Assembly: GCA_964020155.1 (NCBI GenBank)
Contig: OZ026556.1
Coordinates: forward strand, 2,197,501 to 2,261,500
DNA from: Chondrilla cf. caribensis
Lineage: Eukaryota > Porifera > Demospongiae > Chondrillida > Chondrillidae
DNA: 64,000 nt
Reading direction: 5' to 3'
Part shown: positions 24,733 to 36,246 of the stretch, in pieces
Layout: the number at the start of each line of letters is the position of its first letter
Position numbering within the stretch: position 1 is the stretch's first letter
Made by a program: the position numbers and the translations under genes
Notes under the pieces: generated by a model
The model's database searches: none
The model's input: only the letters and a program-made list of their open reading frames with translations
What the model was told of the DNA's origin: nothing

Positions 24733-27700
24733 TAAAACCATACAATGACTGGTTCTCATCTATTTGACTTCTATCATATATCTACACTGCAGCACAATCT
24801 TCCCTGTAGATCACATGACTACCCCACAATAACTTCTGTAAGATAAGATTTCCTGAAATAGGCACTGAGACACACTGTGAAGATCCTTAATACTGATAAC
24901 CTCATAATTTTCTCAATGTAGGAAGAAAAGGTGATCTCCAGTATAAGTGAGAAATACCTATTGCAATCACCTTTCATAGGAGGGAAAATTAGACTTCATT
25001 TCAAGTACTGATCACATGCACTGTGCATACTGAAGCCATATGGGACCTGGTACTATACATTCGATTTAGTATGTGTTTTGATGTTTAACTATGACCATAT
25101 GTTCATGCGTATCCAAATACGCATAATATAATATACAGCATCTGTTATATCTATACGATGTGATAGTCATTAGGGCAATAATTGATGCTTGAATAAATTT
25201 GTAAGTTCTATGCAGTTAAAAGGACTAATTCACAGAGGTTTGAAATACTCTTGATCGAGCCCCCTTGTTGAAAATTTAATGCAGAATTTTCTTTCACATT
25301 CTTCCAAAGAACTCACTTGAGGTCTATGGAGTACTTGAAATGAAGCTATACAATGACTTGTTCTTGTCTATCAACCATTATCAATTATTATCATTAATTT
25401 TATTATCATTACGAGAAGAAAATGAACAAACAGCTACCATAATTTAACCCAGGCAAGTACAACCACAGTATATTATAATTATTATCAATAATTACTTGGA
25501 AGAACACTATTGAAACATTGTTGAAAGGCCTTGTTTCAATACATTTTTGTGAAACAGAGCCTTTCAACAATGATTCAATAGTGTTTCCTACTTGATGAAA
25601 ACAGGATTTTCCTCCTGTGCTTCCCTTAGGTAACTCGATCGCCGACTACAACACATAGCATCTACAAGACATAATGTACAGAATTTATTAGGGATAAACT
25701 GTAAAAATCCCTGATAATGATATCATAAGCATTCACTCTATGTAGAAAGGAAAAGGTGGACATAAGTGAGAAATTCCTATTGTTATAATAGACATTACGT
25801 CAAGTACTCACCTAATGGATGGCGCATAGGGAAGCCCTACAGACATAAAGGGAGCAAACAATTGGTATGTGCTATAGTTCTAAAAGCTATTAATATCCAC
25901 TCATGTAAGTGTGTAACTAAATGCGCCTCTTATATAGTATTCATGCTATTCTGACAATGAGATTATATTGATGATTTACTATTATTTTAGGTTCAACACT
26001 GTCAGAGCAGGACATCAATGGAGGGTTGGACTACTCTCATTTGAGCCTCCTTTTGGTGAACGTTAAGTAAAAAATTGATCCAACACTCTGCCAAGGGTAT
26101 TTAAATTACTTAAGGTAGCGTAGTAATAAAATGAATGCACAGTAATGCAATCTTCCTAATGGATTACATTACTACATCTCAATAGCTCTTGTGGAATGCA
26201 ATTTCCAGGGACAAACTGAAAAAAACCCAATTATTGATAACCTTAGCATTTCCTCCATGTAGAAAGGAAAAGGTGAGTTCAAAGGAAAAATTACCTATTG
26301 CTCCAGTCTTTCATAGGAGGGACAGTTATAGTCCTTACATCATGCAATTACTGATCTCATTGATAGTGTATATAGAAGCCCTACAGATACCAATCAGAGC
26401 AAGCAATGTGTGCTATTGTTCTCACACATAGGTATACAATAACTAACAAATTGAATACTTACCATTCACCTCTGTAACTAGATATACCCTCACAATTCAT
26501 AGTATCAAAGCTATTAAAGATGATGTGATTATAACAATAATTGGTTCTTGTGTAATTTTATAATACATAATCATGTTCTACACTGTTATGGCAGCACATA
26601 TCCATACAGGATTGGACTACTCTCATGCATCCAAGCCTCATTTTTGACAAACATGAAATAGAAATGAATTCAACACCCTGTCTATTGTAATCGATATCAT
26701 TTCTCCAGGTTTAGTACCGGAAATAGGAAGCCGTACAATGACTTGTGCTTATCTACTTGACCTTACCCTAATCATAATGTATCTATGTAAAGTATTGCAA
26801 GCTTCCTCAAAGGTAACATGACCACATCACAATAGTAGCTATTATGTAAGTTGCAGAAAATATAGGGGGCAAACCATAAAAATCCCGAATACTGATACTA
26901 CAGCATTGCCTGAATGTAGACCGAAAAAGGTTGCTATTAGTGAGAAATACCAATATGGTGTTATTAAATATGTTAACGGAAGCCCTACAGATATTAAACA
27001 GGGCAAGCAATCCAGTAAGTGCTATTGTTCAACTAATACATTAAGCACCAGTTCTGACAAATATTAAATGTACCTCAGTAACTATAGATACTGCTACTTA
27101 ATATAGTATCCATATTATCCAAATGCTGTGATTATAGCGAAGTGCCTCTTGTATATAATATTATTTTATGGGCTCTAGACTGAAATAGTGAGGCATATCC
27201 ACAGGAGAGTGGACTACTCTCATTCAAATCTCGATTGGTAAATGCGGTAGCTCATTCAACAGTTTGCCAAGGGTATTGAACATACTCGAGGTACATGCAA
27301 GATTCATAATGAAGCCATACAATGACTTCTTCTTATCTATGTGACCTTACTCTTATCATATTATGTCTATGAACAGTATTGCTATCTTCCTGTTAGAAAC
27401 ATGACCACATTACAATAGTGTCTATAAAGGATGTAATTACAGAATTGATCACGCACAAACTGTGAAAAAATCCCTCCTACTGATAACCTTTGGATTGAAA
27501 TTCCTCAATGTAGAAAGAAAAAAGGTGAGTACAAGTGAGAAATCCTATTGTTATGTTAGTCATTACATCAAGTACTGATTTCATGGATGGTGCATCCATA
27601 AGCTATATTGATACTAAATAAAGCAAGCAATCAAGTATGTGCTACTATACTCAAACATGATTTAATAAATGAACTACATATGTACCTTGTTAACTAGATA

Positions 27701-28003
27701 TGCCTACTATATTATACAGTATCTATGTTATCTGGGCAATGTAATTACAGCAATACAGTAATCGACTCGCATAATTTTATGGGTTTTACATTTTCATAGC
27801 AGGACGTATCCACAGAGGGTTGGACCACTCTTGTTGAGCTTCTGGTGAACATAAAGTAGATTTTCATTCAACACCTGATCAAGGGTATTCAAATTACAGA
27901 AGGTACAGTACTGGGAATGAAGCCTTACAGTAACCTGATCTCATCTACTTGACCTTACCCTATACCATATAATCTATGTACTATATTACAATCTTCCTAA
28001 TGG
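24733..28003. repeat. Diverged ~600-bp tandem repeat array upstream of C1
   Basis: Six units start at about 24733, 25340, 26117, 26716, 27308 and 27910, each at a variant of GAATGAAGCCATACAATGAC. Each unit carries in order: CTTGACCTTACCCTA, CATGACCACAT, ACTGATAACCTCA, TTTCCTCAATGTAGAAAG, AAGTGAGAAATACC, AGCAAGCAATC, GGGTTGGACTACTCTC and GCCAAGGGTATT. No frame is kept between units. The next unit (28855 on) runs into the C1 promoter. Confidence 0.85.
25503..25586. repeat. 84-bp hairpin (MITE-like), copy 1
   Basis: AACACTATTGAAACATTGTT GAAAGGC and its inverse GCCTTTCAACAATGATTCAA TAGTGTT form an almost perfect stem of about 27 bp, with a further inner stem TGTTTCA/TGAAACA. Present also at 42506 but missing from the matching places near 32398 and 59655. 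Confidence 0.85.
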
Positions 28004-28855
28004 TATATATTATAGAAAGGATATATGTACACATCCCCATACATGTACATTATTGCTATTTGGCTACCATACAAATGTACATACCAGGATGTATGTCAAG
28101 TGTGAATCTCAATAAGTGTCGTGGCATACACGGTAATTACCCACAATGTAACTGATCAGAAATTTGTTAATGAAAAAGAGAAACCCAACATCATATTGTT
28201 CCTGTATGTACAGTCATAACATGGTAGGAACAGAAGCAGTTGAACAACTTTAATGCGACTCTGGTCCTAGGCCTAATTAAGAAATGCTATATAGCTCTGT
28301 AGACACACACAGGGCAAATTTGCTCATCCTTATTGCAATATCAGGACTATATATGTGCAAACTGTTCTTAGACCAATGATCCACATGTTTAGGAAAATCA
28401 TATTGAGTTTCCACTTCCTGATCTATAGGATTATAATCCAACTGAAGTTCAAGATGACTGATGGGGTTGGAACATTAAGGACAAGATGAATGCATATACA
28501 ATCATACAGATACGGATGTTTCAAATGTCACAGATATATATATATATATATATATATATAATTCCAAGGCATTTTCAATGACACAAAAACACACGAGGAA
28601 AAAGCTTAAGAATCCTTCAATCATTTGTCAACTGGAACATGTTAAGTACGTAATTGGTAAACTATTGCCTTGCAGCACGCAAATATGTACAGATACTTGT
28701 ACATGACCAATATAAATATTTGTGCAAATTACATGAATTTGTACATTTATTGATGATTAGTCACTATAGTGATTACTACATGTTACTAGTATAATATATA
28801 TAACAGCCTGGTATCTATTTATTAGTAAGGTGTATTGCCTCTGTAACATTACCTA
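28003..28855. repeat. Dispersed segment R, copy 1
   Basis: About 850 bp, starting GGTATATATTATAGAAAGGA and ending near GCCTCTGTAACATTACCTAC. Also at about 34803, 39775, 45027 and 49682. Here it interrupts the 600-bp repeat, and about 210 bp of repeat unit is duplicated on both sides (27788-28000 and 28855-29068). An (AT)n run lies at 28534-28560. No coding frame. Confidence 0.75.
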
Positions 28856-29232
28856 CATTTTCATAGCAGGACGTATCCACAGAGGGTTGGACCACTCTTG
28901 TTGAGCTTCTGGTGAACATAAAGTAGATGTTCATTCAACACCTGATCAAGGGTATTCAAATTACAGAAGGTACAGTACTGGGAATGAAGCCTTACAGTAA
29001 CCTGATCTTATCTACTTGACCTTACCCTATACCATATAATCTATGTACTGTGTTACAATTTTCCTAGTCGGTCACATGACTAGATCGCAATATGTGCTAC
29101 AACATGTGATTTCCAGAACACACACAGGGACACACTTCAAAAATTCCCACACTGATAACGTCACCATTTCCTAGATCAACTTGATTTTTTTTTTTGAAGA
29201 ATTGTGTAAGAATTGATAAGTAGCTAAGCAGG

Positions 29233-29239
29233 TATAAAA
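29233..29239 (+). promoter_or_regulatory. TATA box of gene C1
   Basis: TATAAAA, 124 bp before the signal-peptide Met and 46 bp before the first in-frame Met (29285). Identical context in C2-C4. Confidence 0.65.
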
Positions 29240-29362
29240 CTACCTGAAGATGAACTGCAGGTTAACAGTGAGCGAGTAAAGATTGTGATTCAATTTAGTA
29301 TATTTAACCAATCATTTAACAAGTTGCTCTATTTAGTGGAGAAAAGGCGCAAAGTATCAATC

Positions 29363-30127
29363 ATGGATTACTGTCTAAGATCTTTCCTCGTTCTTCTTTC
29401 AATAAAACTCACAGTAGCTTACCCCACTGAGCATTTGAGTGAGCAGACAAAAGTGCCACTGTGGTGTGAAGGAGTGACGCTGGGCGTAGATATAACTTCT
29501 TTGAAGCGGGAAATCAGAAGGGATAAATTTGAATTTGAAGACTATCGTCAGAAATTATTCCATGGACATGCCTCTTTGAACATAACTGGGATGGAAGAAT
29601 TCACTGAAGATAACCATTGCAATGTTATTAATATTCCCCCACACTCTGCCACTAGTCACAGCAATGATCGTCAAAGTATGGCCAACAGTTTATGGAAAAT
29701 TCAACTCTTGAACGAGATGTACAAGAAAGTTTTTCAGCTAATCAAGATTCATGAATCTTCTACTACACTGAAGAACAGTATCATTGGTTCAAATCTTACA
29801 GTGATGCAAGTTATGATTGACCAATTCGTACAGAACACAGAAGAATATCTAATGGCTGAAAGATGCTCATGCAAAAGTGTGAACTGTTCTGTGCATCAAA
29901 TGAGTAATGCAGCCATCGAGAACATCACGGATCAAGTTAGAAGTAGGCCTGCTTCAGGATGTACCAGAATGAACTTGTTAGGGAAGGTGATAAGGAAAAT
30001 TTCATGGCTAATGATTTCAGTTGATAAGAAGCTCAGATATCAACGAATACACCTTGCTAGCAACTGGAAATTTTGTAAAGCAATTGCTGCTGTTCAAATT
30101 TCAAACTTTATGTGTAGCCAAAGATGA
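29363..30127 (+). CDS. Secreted helical Cys-rich family protein, subfamily C (C1), intact
   Basis: 254 aa from the Met that starts the signal peptide (MDYCLRSFLVLLSIKLTVAY, cleavage likely before PTE). The frame is open 26 codons further up to a Met at 29285. The mature chain has VPLWCEGVTLGVDITSL, a first helix over about 15-25 residues (EIRRDKFEFEDYRQKLF), NHCNVINIPP, HSNDRQSMANSLWKIQLLNE into the second helix, NLTVMQVMIDQFVQNTEEYL then MAERCSCKSVNCSVHQ, GCTRMNLLGKVIRKI, and a Cys-containing tail FKFC-like/NFMCSQR. Eight conserved cysteines; sequons NIT, NLT and NCS. Convergent with broken D1. Function unknown; cytokine-like fold inferred. Confidence 0.87.
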   Translation: MDYCLRSFLVLLSIKLTVAYPTEHLSEQTKVPLWCEGVTLGVDITSLKREIRRDKFEFEDYRQKLFHGHASLNITGMEEFTEDNHCNVINIPPHSATSHSNDRQSMANSLWKIQLLNEMYKKVFQLIKIHESSTTLKNSIIGSNLTVMQVMIDQFVQNTEEYLMAERCSCKSVNCSVHQMSNAAIENITDQVRSRPASGCTRMNLLGKVIRKISWLMISVDKKLRYQRIHLASNWKFCKAIAAVQISNFMCSQR

Positions 30128-30630
30128 TGTTATTCCAATTTCTCAGTAGACATATGCAGTTAACCTAATTCAATCAAAATGTACAATGATATTTTAATTA
30201 TATAACCAGTATTAATTTAATTCACATTGTCTTACTCCATGATTGCTTATTTTTATGGAATTTCGATTACAACAATGTATAATTATGACATATATAATAT
30301 AATAATATAATAATTATAATTATAATACTCACACTATTAAGATCCTCCATTAACTAAATCTGCAGATGCAGATCAAAGAAAGGAGTTCCCATTCACACTT
30401 CCCCATCATTTACCCTAACCAACTTTAAGGGACAACCACATAGATCCTAATCCCCTCGTCAAATCCATTAAATTCCAATCACTAATTTATTCCATCCATA
30501 ATGCTCTTCATTACATATTATTGTTGTTTGTCATTATTTTTATATTGTATTATTACATATATGTATCTATTATTATTTAGTATACTACTATTAGGTAATT
30601 ATTGTATCCATTATTGTATTCAGCAGAATC

Positions 30631-30636
30631 AATAAA
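30631..30636 (+). terminator. Polyadenylation signal after C1
   Basis: AATAAA about 500 bp past the stop, in a block kept in all four C copies. Confidence 0.4.
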
Positions 30637-30639
30637 ATG

Positions 30640-31610
30640 AATATACTATAGTAAGGAAATTCACTGTCACTTCATAGTGGGAACACGAATTCCTATATGC
30701 GTACCACGGAATATTTTTGTGAAACCCTAAGAGTTAGTTTTTCATTAGGGCATGCTTGGAAGACTGATATCTATGGAAAATTGTTGAAGTGGTAGACACC
30801 TTGATGCTCCAACAATAGTCTGAATTTGTCTCTATAGAGTTGAGGGATATGTAGCACATTAGCTCTATGGTTGATGAGTACAAATAAAAGTTGTATAAAA
30901 TGAATAATAGTTGCATGTTAGATGTGCAGCAGCCTGCTGGACAACTATTAATGTACATGAATCAAAATATGGACGTGTTGTTGCTGTTGAATTATAGTAG
31001 TACAGTGACACTGTCTATAAGGACGTGCCTATGTGGAAACTGGTTGAGAATGACTTGCATTCGAGTAGCCATTACGTATTTATCTGTGCTGTGTGTTTAT
31101 GTGTTTGCCACACCTTTTTGGATTAACATCATACAAGGCTGTTCATTAACATCATACCAGGCTGTGAACAGCCTTGCACATGTTTGTCAGGAACCATGTG
31201 CAAGTATGACATATATTGTTATGAATACATACAGGGTGATATACAGGGTTGTATTGAGCTGTTCAACTTTGTACAACCATGTCTTTTTCTTGTGATTCCC
31301 TTGGAGCTGGCAATGTAAAAATATCAAAAAATGTTCAAACGTTTCTCCAGGTAATGTAGATACAGTCAAAGAATAAATATTTCAGTTTATAGAATATTTT
31401 ATATTACGTCTCTATTATAATGAAACAGTTTAGAGAGAGAGCAGAGTCACAATATGAATAGATTCATGAAAATTAACTATAATATTATAGTATTATTAGG
31501 ATAATACATGTACATAAAATCAGTTTTATATTAGTTCAAAGCAATATAATATTATGATTCACAATAATAGTACCTAAAGCAAAATCTGATTCAAAATCAG
31601 GCAAAAGGGC
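30640..31610. other. C1-D1 spacer
   Basis: Repeated in all C/D blocks with small indels that break every frame in at least one copy, so I read it as non-coding. It includes a short direct repeat, AACATCATAC(A/C)AGGCTGT, near 31124-31160. Confidence 0.55.
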
Positions 31611-31981
31611 CTAACACATTGAGTTTGCCAAGTCCAGAGTTAATTTGCATAGTTTTTCAGGTGGTAATACGAACTAATTGGCATTTCAGGATTCGATCAA
31701 CAAAATGAACATCTTCACTAATCTTTTTAATTACTTCTCCCAACACGTTCATCCTAGTGCAAGACTGAGGATGAATCTGTTCTGATAACCTGTTTCAAAT
31801 TGCTAATGCTTGCGTCAACTACAGCTCCACACCACGGAGGAACTCTTGCATTTATCATTCCTGTGGACATAGTTGCCCTAGTTGCACCTGTTGACTCTTC
31901 CATTGGTAGCATATACATAGCAGCCATACTCACAAATGTGCTCACAATATATGAGCAAATAAATAGTCTTAAACTGTACAT
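31611..31981 (-). pseudogene. D1, subfamily D gene with 419-bp internal deletion
   Basis: The signal peptide and first about 65 residues (through LKQVIRTDS) match D2 and D3; the sequence then jumps to the C-terminal part (EVIKKISEDVHFVDRIL, stop at 31613-31611). Compared with D2, the bases equivalent to 38626-39044 are missing. The join shares GAA on both sides, and 419 is not a multiple of three, so the frame shifts and ends after 75 aa. The lost part holds the second and third helices and the CSC block. The TATA box (32067) is still present. Confidence 0.9.
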
Positions 31982-32066
31982 TCTTAAAAAGTCAATCTTA
32001 ATACTGATACTTAAGATTAAGGTAATATTTGACTGATCATCTGCTTTTGTTCAGTCCCTCTCCTCA

Positions 32067-32073
32067 ATTTATA
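32067..32073 (-). promoter_or_regulatory. TATA box of D1 pseudogene
   Basis: TATAAAT on the minus strand, in the same flank as D2 and D3. Confidence 0.5.
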
Positions 32074-32269
32074 TCAATATCGAGAGATGACTTAGCTCAA
32101 ACATATCATAATTATTGGAACTATTTATTAATTAATACTGACAATTTGTACATACCACGGGATTCACATCCGTTGTAATTGCAAACTTAAGTATGAAAAA
32201 ATGTTTGACATTAGGTTTATCAGTGTCACAAAATGGATGTTTACTCACTATGTGCTCAAGTTAATTTTA

Positions 32270-34803
32270 ATTTTAGCTTAATTTTATTATCATTAATTTA
32301 TTATCATTATGAGAAGATAAATAAACAAACAGCAATCATAATTTAACCCAGGCAAATACAACCACATTATTTTATAATTATTATCAATAATAATTTGGAA
32401 TAGCCCTGCTGCAATCTTCCCTTTAGGTAACTCGATCGCTGACTACAACACATAGCATCTACAAGACATAATTTACAGAATTTATTAGGGATAAACTGTA
32501 AGAATCCCTGATAATGATATCATAAGCATTCACTCAATGTAGAAAGGAAAAGGTGGACATAAGTGATAAATTCCTATTGTTATGATAGACATTACGTCAA
32601 GTACTCACCTAATGGATGGTGTATAGGGAAGCCCTACAGACATAAAGGGAGCAAACAATTGGTATGTGCTATAGTTCTAAAAGCTATTAATATCCACTCA
32701 ATGACATGTAAATGTGTAACTAAATGCGCCTCTTATATAGTATTCATGCTATTCTGACAATGCATGAGATTATATTGATGATTTACTATTATTTTAGGTT
32801 CAACACTGTCAGAGCAGGACATCAATGGAGGGTTGGACTACTCTCATTTGAGACTCCTTTTGGTGAACGCTAAGTAAAAAATTGATCCAACACTCTGCCA
32901 AGGGTATTTAAATTACCCAAGGTACGTGTAGTAATAAAATGAATGTAATGCAATCTTCCTAATGGATTACATTACTACATCTCAATAGCTCTTGTGGAAT
33001 GCAATTTCCAGGAACAAACTGAAAAAAAACCCAATTATTGATAACCTCAGCATTTCCTCCATGTAGAAAGAAAAAGGTGAGTTCAAAGGAAAAATACCTA
33101 TTGCTCCAGTCTTTCATAGGAGGGACAGTTTTTACATCATGCAATTACTGATGTCATTGATAGTGTATATAGAAGCCCTACAGATACCAATCAGAGCAAG
33201 CAATGTGTGCTATTGTTCTCACACATATATACGTATACAATAACTAACAAATTGAATACTTACCATTCACCTCTGTAACTAGATATACCCTCACAATTCA
33301 TAGTATCAAAGCTATTAAAGATGATGTGATTATAATAATAATTGGTTCTTGTGTAATTTTATAATACATAATCATGTTCTACACTGCTATGGCAGCACAT
33401 ATCCATACAGGATTGGACTACTCTCATGCATCCAAGCCTCTTTTTTGACAAACATGAAATAGAAATGAATTCAACACCCTGTCTATTGTAATCGATATCA
33501 TTTCTCCAGGTTTAGTACCGGAAGTAGGAAGCCGTACAATGACTTGTGCTTATCTACTTGACCTTACCCTAATCATAATGTATCTATGTAAAGTATTGCA
33601 AACTTCCTAAAAGGTAACATGACCACATCACAATAGTAGCTATTATGTAAGTTGCAGAAAATATAGGGGGCAAACCATAAAATCCCGAATACTGATACTA
33701 CAGCATTGCCTGAATGTAGACCGAAAAAGGTTGCTATTAGTGAGAAACACCAATGTGGTGTTATTAAATATGTTAATGGAAGCCCTAACAGATATTAAAC
33801 AGGGCAAGCAATCCAGTATGTGCTATTGTTCAACTAATACATTAAGCACCAGTTCTGGCTAATATTAAATGTACTTCAGTAACTATAGATACTGCTACTT
33901 AATATGGTATCCATATTATCCAAATGCTGTGAATATAGCAAAGTGCCTCTTGCATATAATATTATTTTATAGGCTCTAGACTGAAATAGTGAGGCATATC
34001 CACAGGAGAGTGGACTACTCTCATTCAAATCTCCATTGGTAAATGCGGTAGCTCATTCAACAGTTTGCCAAGGGTATTGCAAATACTCGAGGTACATGCA
34101 AGATTCATAATCAAGCCATACAATGACTTCTTCTTATCTATGTGACCTTACCCCTATCATATAATGTCTACGAACAGTATTGCTATCTTCCTGTTAGGTA
34201 ACATGACCACATTACAATAGTATCTATACAAGATGTAATTACAGAATTGATCACACACAAACTGTAAAAAATCCCTCCTACTGATAACCTTTGGATTGAA
34301 ATTCCTCGATGTAGAAAGAAAAAAGATGAGTACAAGTGAGAAATCCTATTGTTATGTTAGTCATTACATCAAGTACTGATTTCATGGATGGTGTATCCAT
34401 AAGTCATAATGATACTAAACAAAGCAAGCAATCAAGTATGTGCTACTATTCTCCAACATGATTTAATAAATGAACTACATATGTACCTTGTTAACTAGAT
34501 ATGCCTACTATATTATACAGTATCTATGTTATCCGGGCAATGTAATTACAGCAATTCAGTAATCGACTCGCATAATTTTATGGGTTTTACATTTTCATAG
34601 TAGGACGTATCCACAGAGGGTTGGACCACTCTTGTTGAGCTTCTGGTGAACATAAAGTAGATTTTCATTCAACACCTGCTCAAGGGTATTCAAATTACAG
34701 AAGGTACAGTACTGGGAATGAAGCCTTACAGTAACCTGATCTCATCTACTTGACCTTACCCTATACCATATAATCTATGTACTGTATTACAATCTTCCTA
34801 ATG
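32270..34803. repeat. ~600-bp tandem repeat array upstream of C2
   Basis: Nearly identical to 25390-28003 of the first array, but entered directly from the D1 flank: the 24.7-25.4 kb unit and the A/B genes are missing. The junction at about 32260-32280 is a duplication breakpoint. The hairpin seen at 25503 is absent. Confidence 0.8.
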
Positions 34804-35742
34804 ATATATATTTTAGAAAGGATATATGTACACGTCCCCATAAATGTACACTATTGCTATTTGGCTACCATACAAATGTACATACCAGGATGTATGTCAA
34901 GTGTGAATCTCAATAAGTGTCGTGGCATGCATGGTAATTACCCACAATGTAACTGATCAGAAATTTGCTAACAAAAAGAGAAACCCAACATCACATTGTT
35001 CCTGTATGTACAGTCATAACATGGTAGGAACAGAAGCAGCTGAACAACTGTAATGTGACACTGGTCCACATGTTTAGGATAATCATATTGAGTTTCCACT
35101 TCCTGATCTATAGGATTATAATCCAACTGAAGTTCAAGATGACTGATGGGGTTGGAACGTTAAGGACAACATGAATGCATATACAATCATACAGATACGG
35201 ATGTTTTAAATGTCACAGATATATTATAATATTATATATATAATTCCAAGGCATTTTCAATGACACAAAAACACACAAAGAAAAAGCTTAAGAATCCTTA
35301 CAGTCATTTGGCAACTGGAACATGTTAAGTAATTGGTAAACTATTGCCTTGCAGCACGCAAATATGTACAGATACTTGACATGACCAATATAATTATTTG
35401 TGCAAATTACATGAATTTGTATATTTATTGATGAGTAGTCACTATAGTGATTACTACATACTGATACTAGTATAATATAGTAACAGCCTGGTATCTAGTT
35501 ATTGGTTAAGACATGGGCACAAGGGCATTATGACATATAAAATACACTTGCCCTCGGGACTCGGTATTTATATGTCATAATGCCCTTGTGCCCATGTCTT
35601 AACCATTATAGCATCCGTTGCTAACGCTTTATACTGTTGCTAGCGCTTTATACATTATAAAATTGCTGTATAATAGTACTGTTTCTATGGTAACGGATGC
35701 TATTTATTAGTAAGGTGTATTGCCTCTGTAACATTACCTACA
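34803..35742. repeat. Dispersed segment R, copy 2, with inserted MITE
   Basis: Matches 28003-28855 with an internal loss (the stretch around CCTAGGCCTAATTAAGAAAT is missing near 35062) and with a foldback MITE inserted at 35502-35703. Confidence 0.75.
35502..35703. mobile_element. Composite foldback MITE, copy 2
   Basis: Same structure as at 23384: GGTTAAGACATGG...CCATGTCTTAACC followed by ATAGCATCCGTT...AACGGATGCTAT, with a shorter GC-rich loop. The C1 copy of this site (TATCTATTTATTAGTAAGG, about 28812) is empty; TTATT-like bases on both sides suggest a short target duplication. Confidence 0.8.
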
Positions 35743-36116
35743 TTTTCATAGCAGGACGTATCCACAGAGGGTTGGACCACTCTTGTTGAGCTTCTGGTGA
35801 ACATAAAGTAGATTTTCATTCAACACCTGATCAAGGGTATTCAAATTACAGAAGGTACAGTACTGGGAATGAAGCCTTACAGTAACCTGATCTTATCTAC
35901 TTGACCTTACCCTATACCATATAATCTATGTACTGTGTTACAATTTTCCTAGTAGGTCACACGACTAGATCACAATATGTGCCACAACATGTGATTTCCA
36001 GAACACACACAGGGACACACTTCAAAAATTCCCACACTGATAACGTCACCATTTCCTAGATTAACTTGATTCTTTTTTTGAAGAATTGTGTAAGAATTGA
36101 TAAGTAGCTAAGCAGG

Positions 36117-36123
36117 TATAAAA
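36117..36123 (+). promoter_or_regulatory. TATA box of gene C2
   Basis: TATAAAA, same position relative to the start as in C1. Confidence 0.65.
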
Positions 36124-36246
36124 CTACCTGAAGATGAACTGCAGGTTAACAGTGAGCGAGTAAAGATTGTGATTCAATTTAGTATATTTAACCAATCATT
36201 CAACATGTTGCTCTGCTTAGTGGAGAAAAGGCGCAAAGTATCAATC

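Noticed and set aside
25766..26431. Frames of 62-80 codons inside the 600-bp repeat (for example at 25766, 26189, 32563, 42769, 43238)
   Set aside because: The same unit sequence in neighbouring repeats is not open in that frame; units differ by single-base indels, so no protein is conserved.
30734..31295. Frames of 60-134 codons on both strands in the C-D spacer, recurring in other blocks
   Set aside because: Small indels break them differently in each copy (a stop in C1, a 5-base insertion in C4, shifted frames in C2), so they persist only because the DNA was duplicated.
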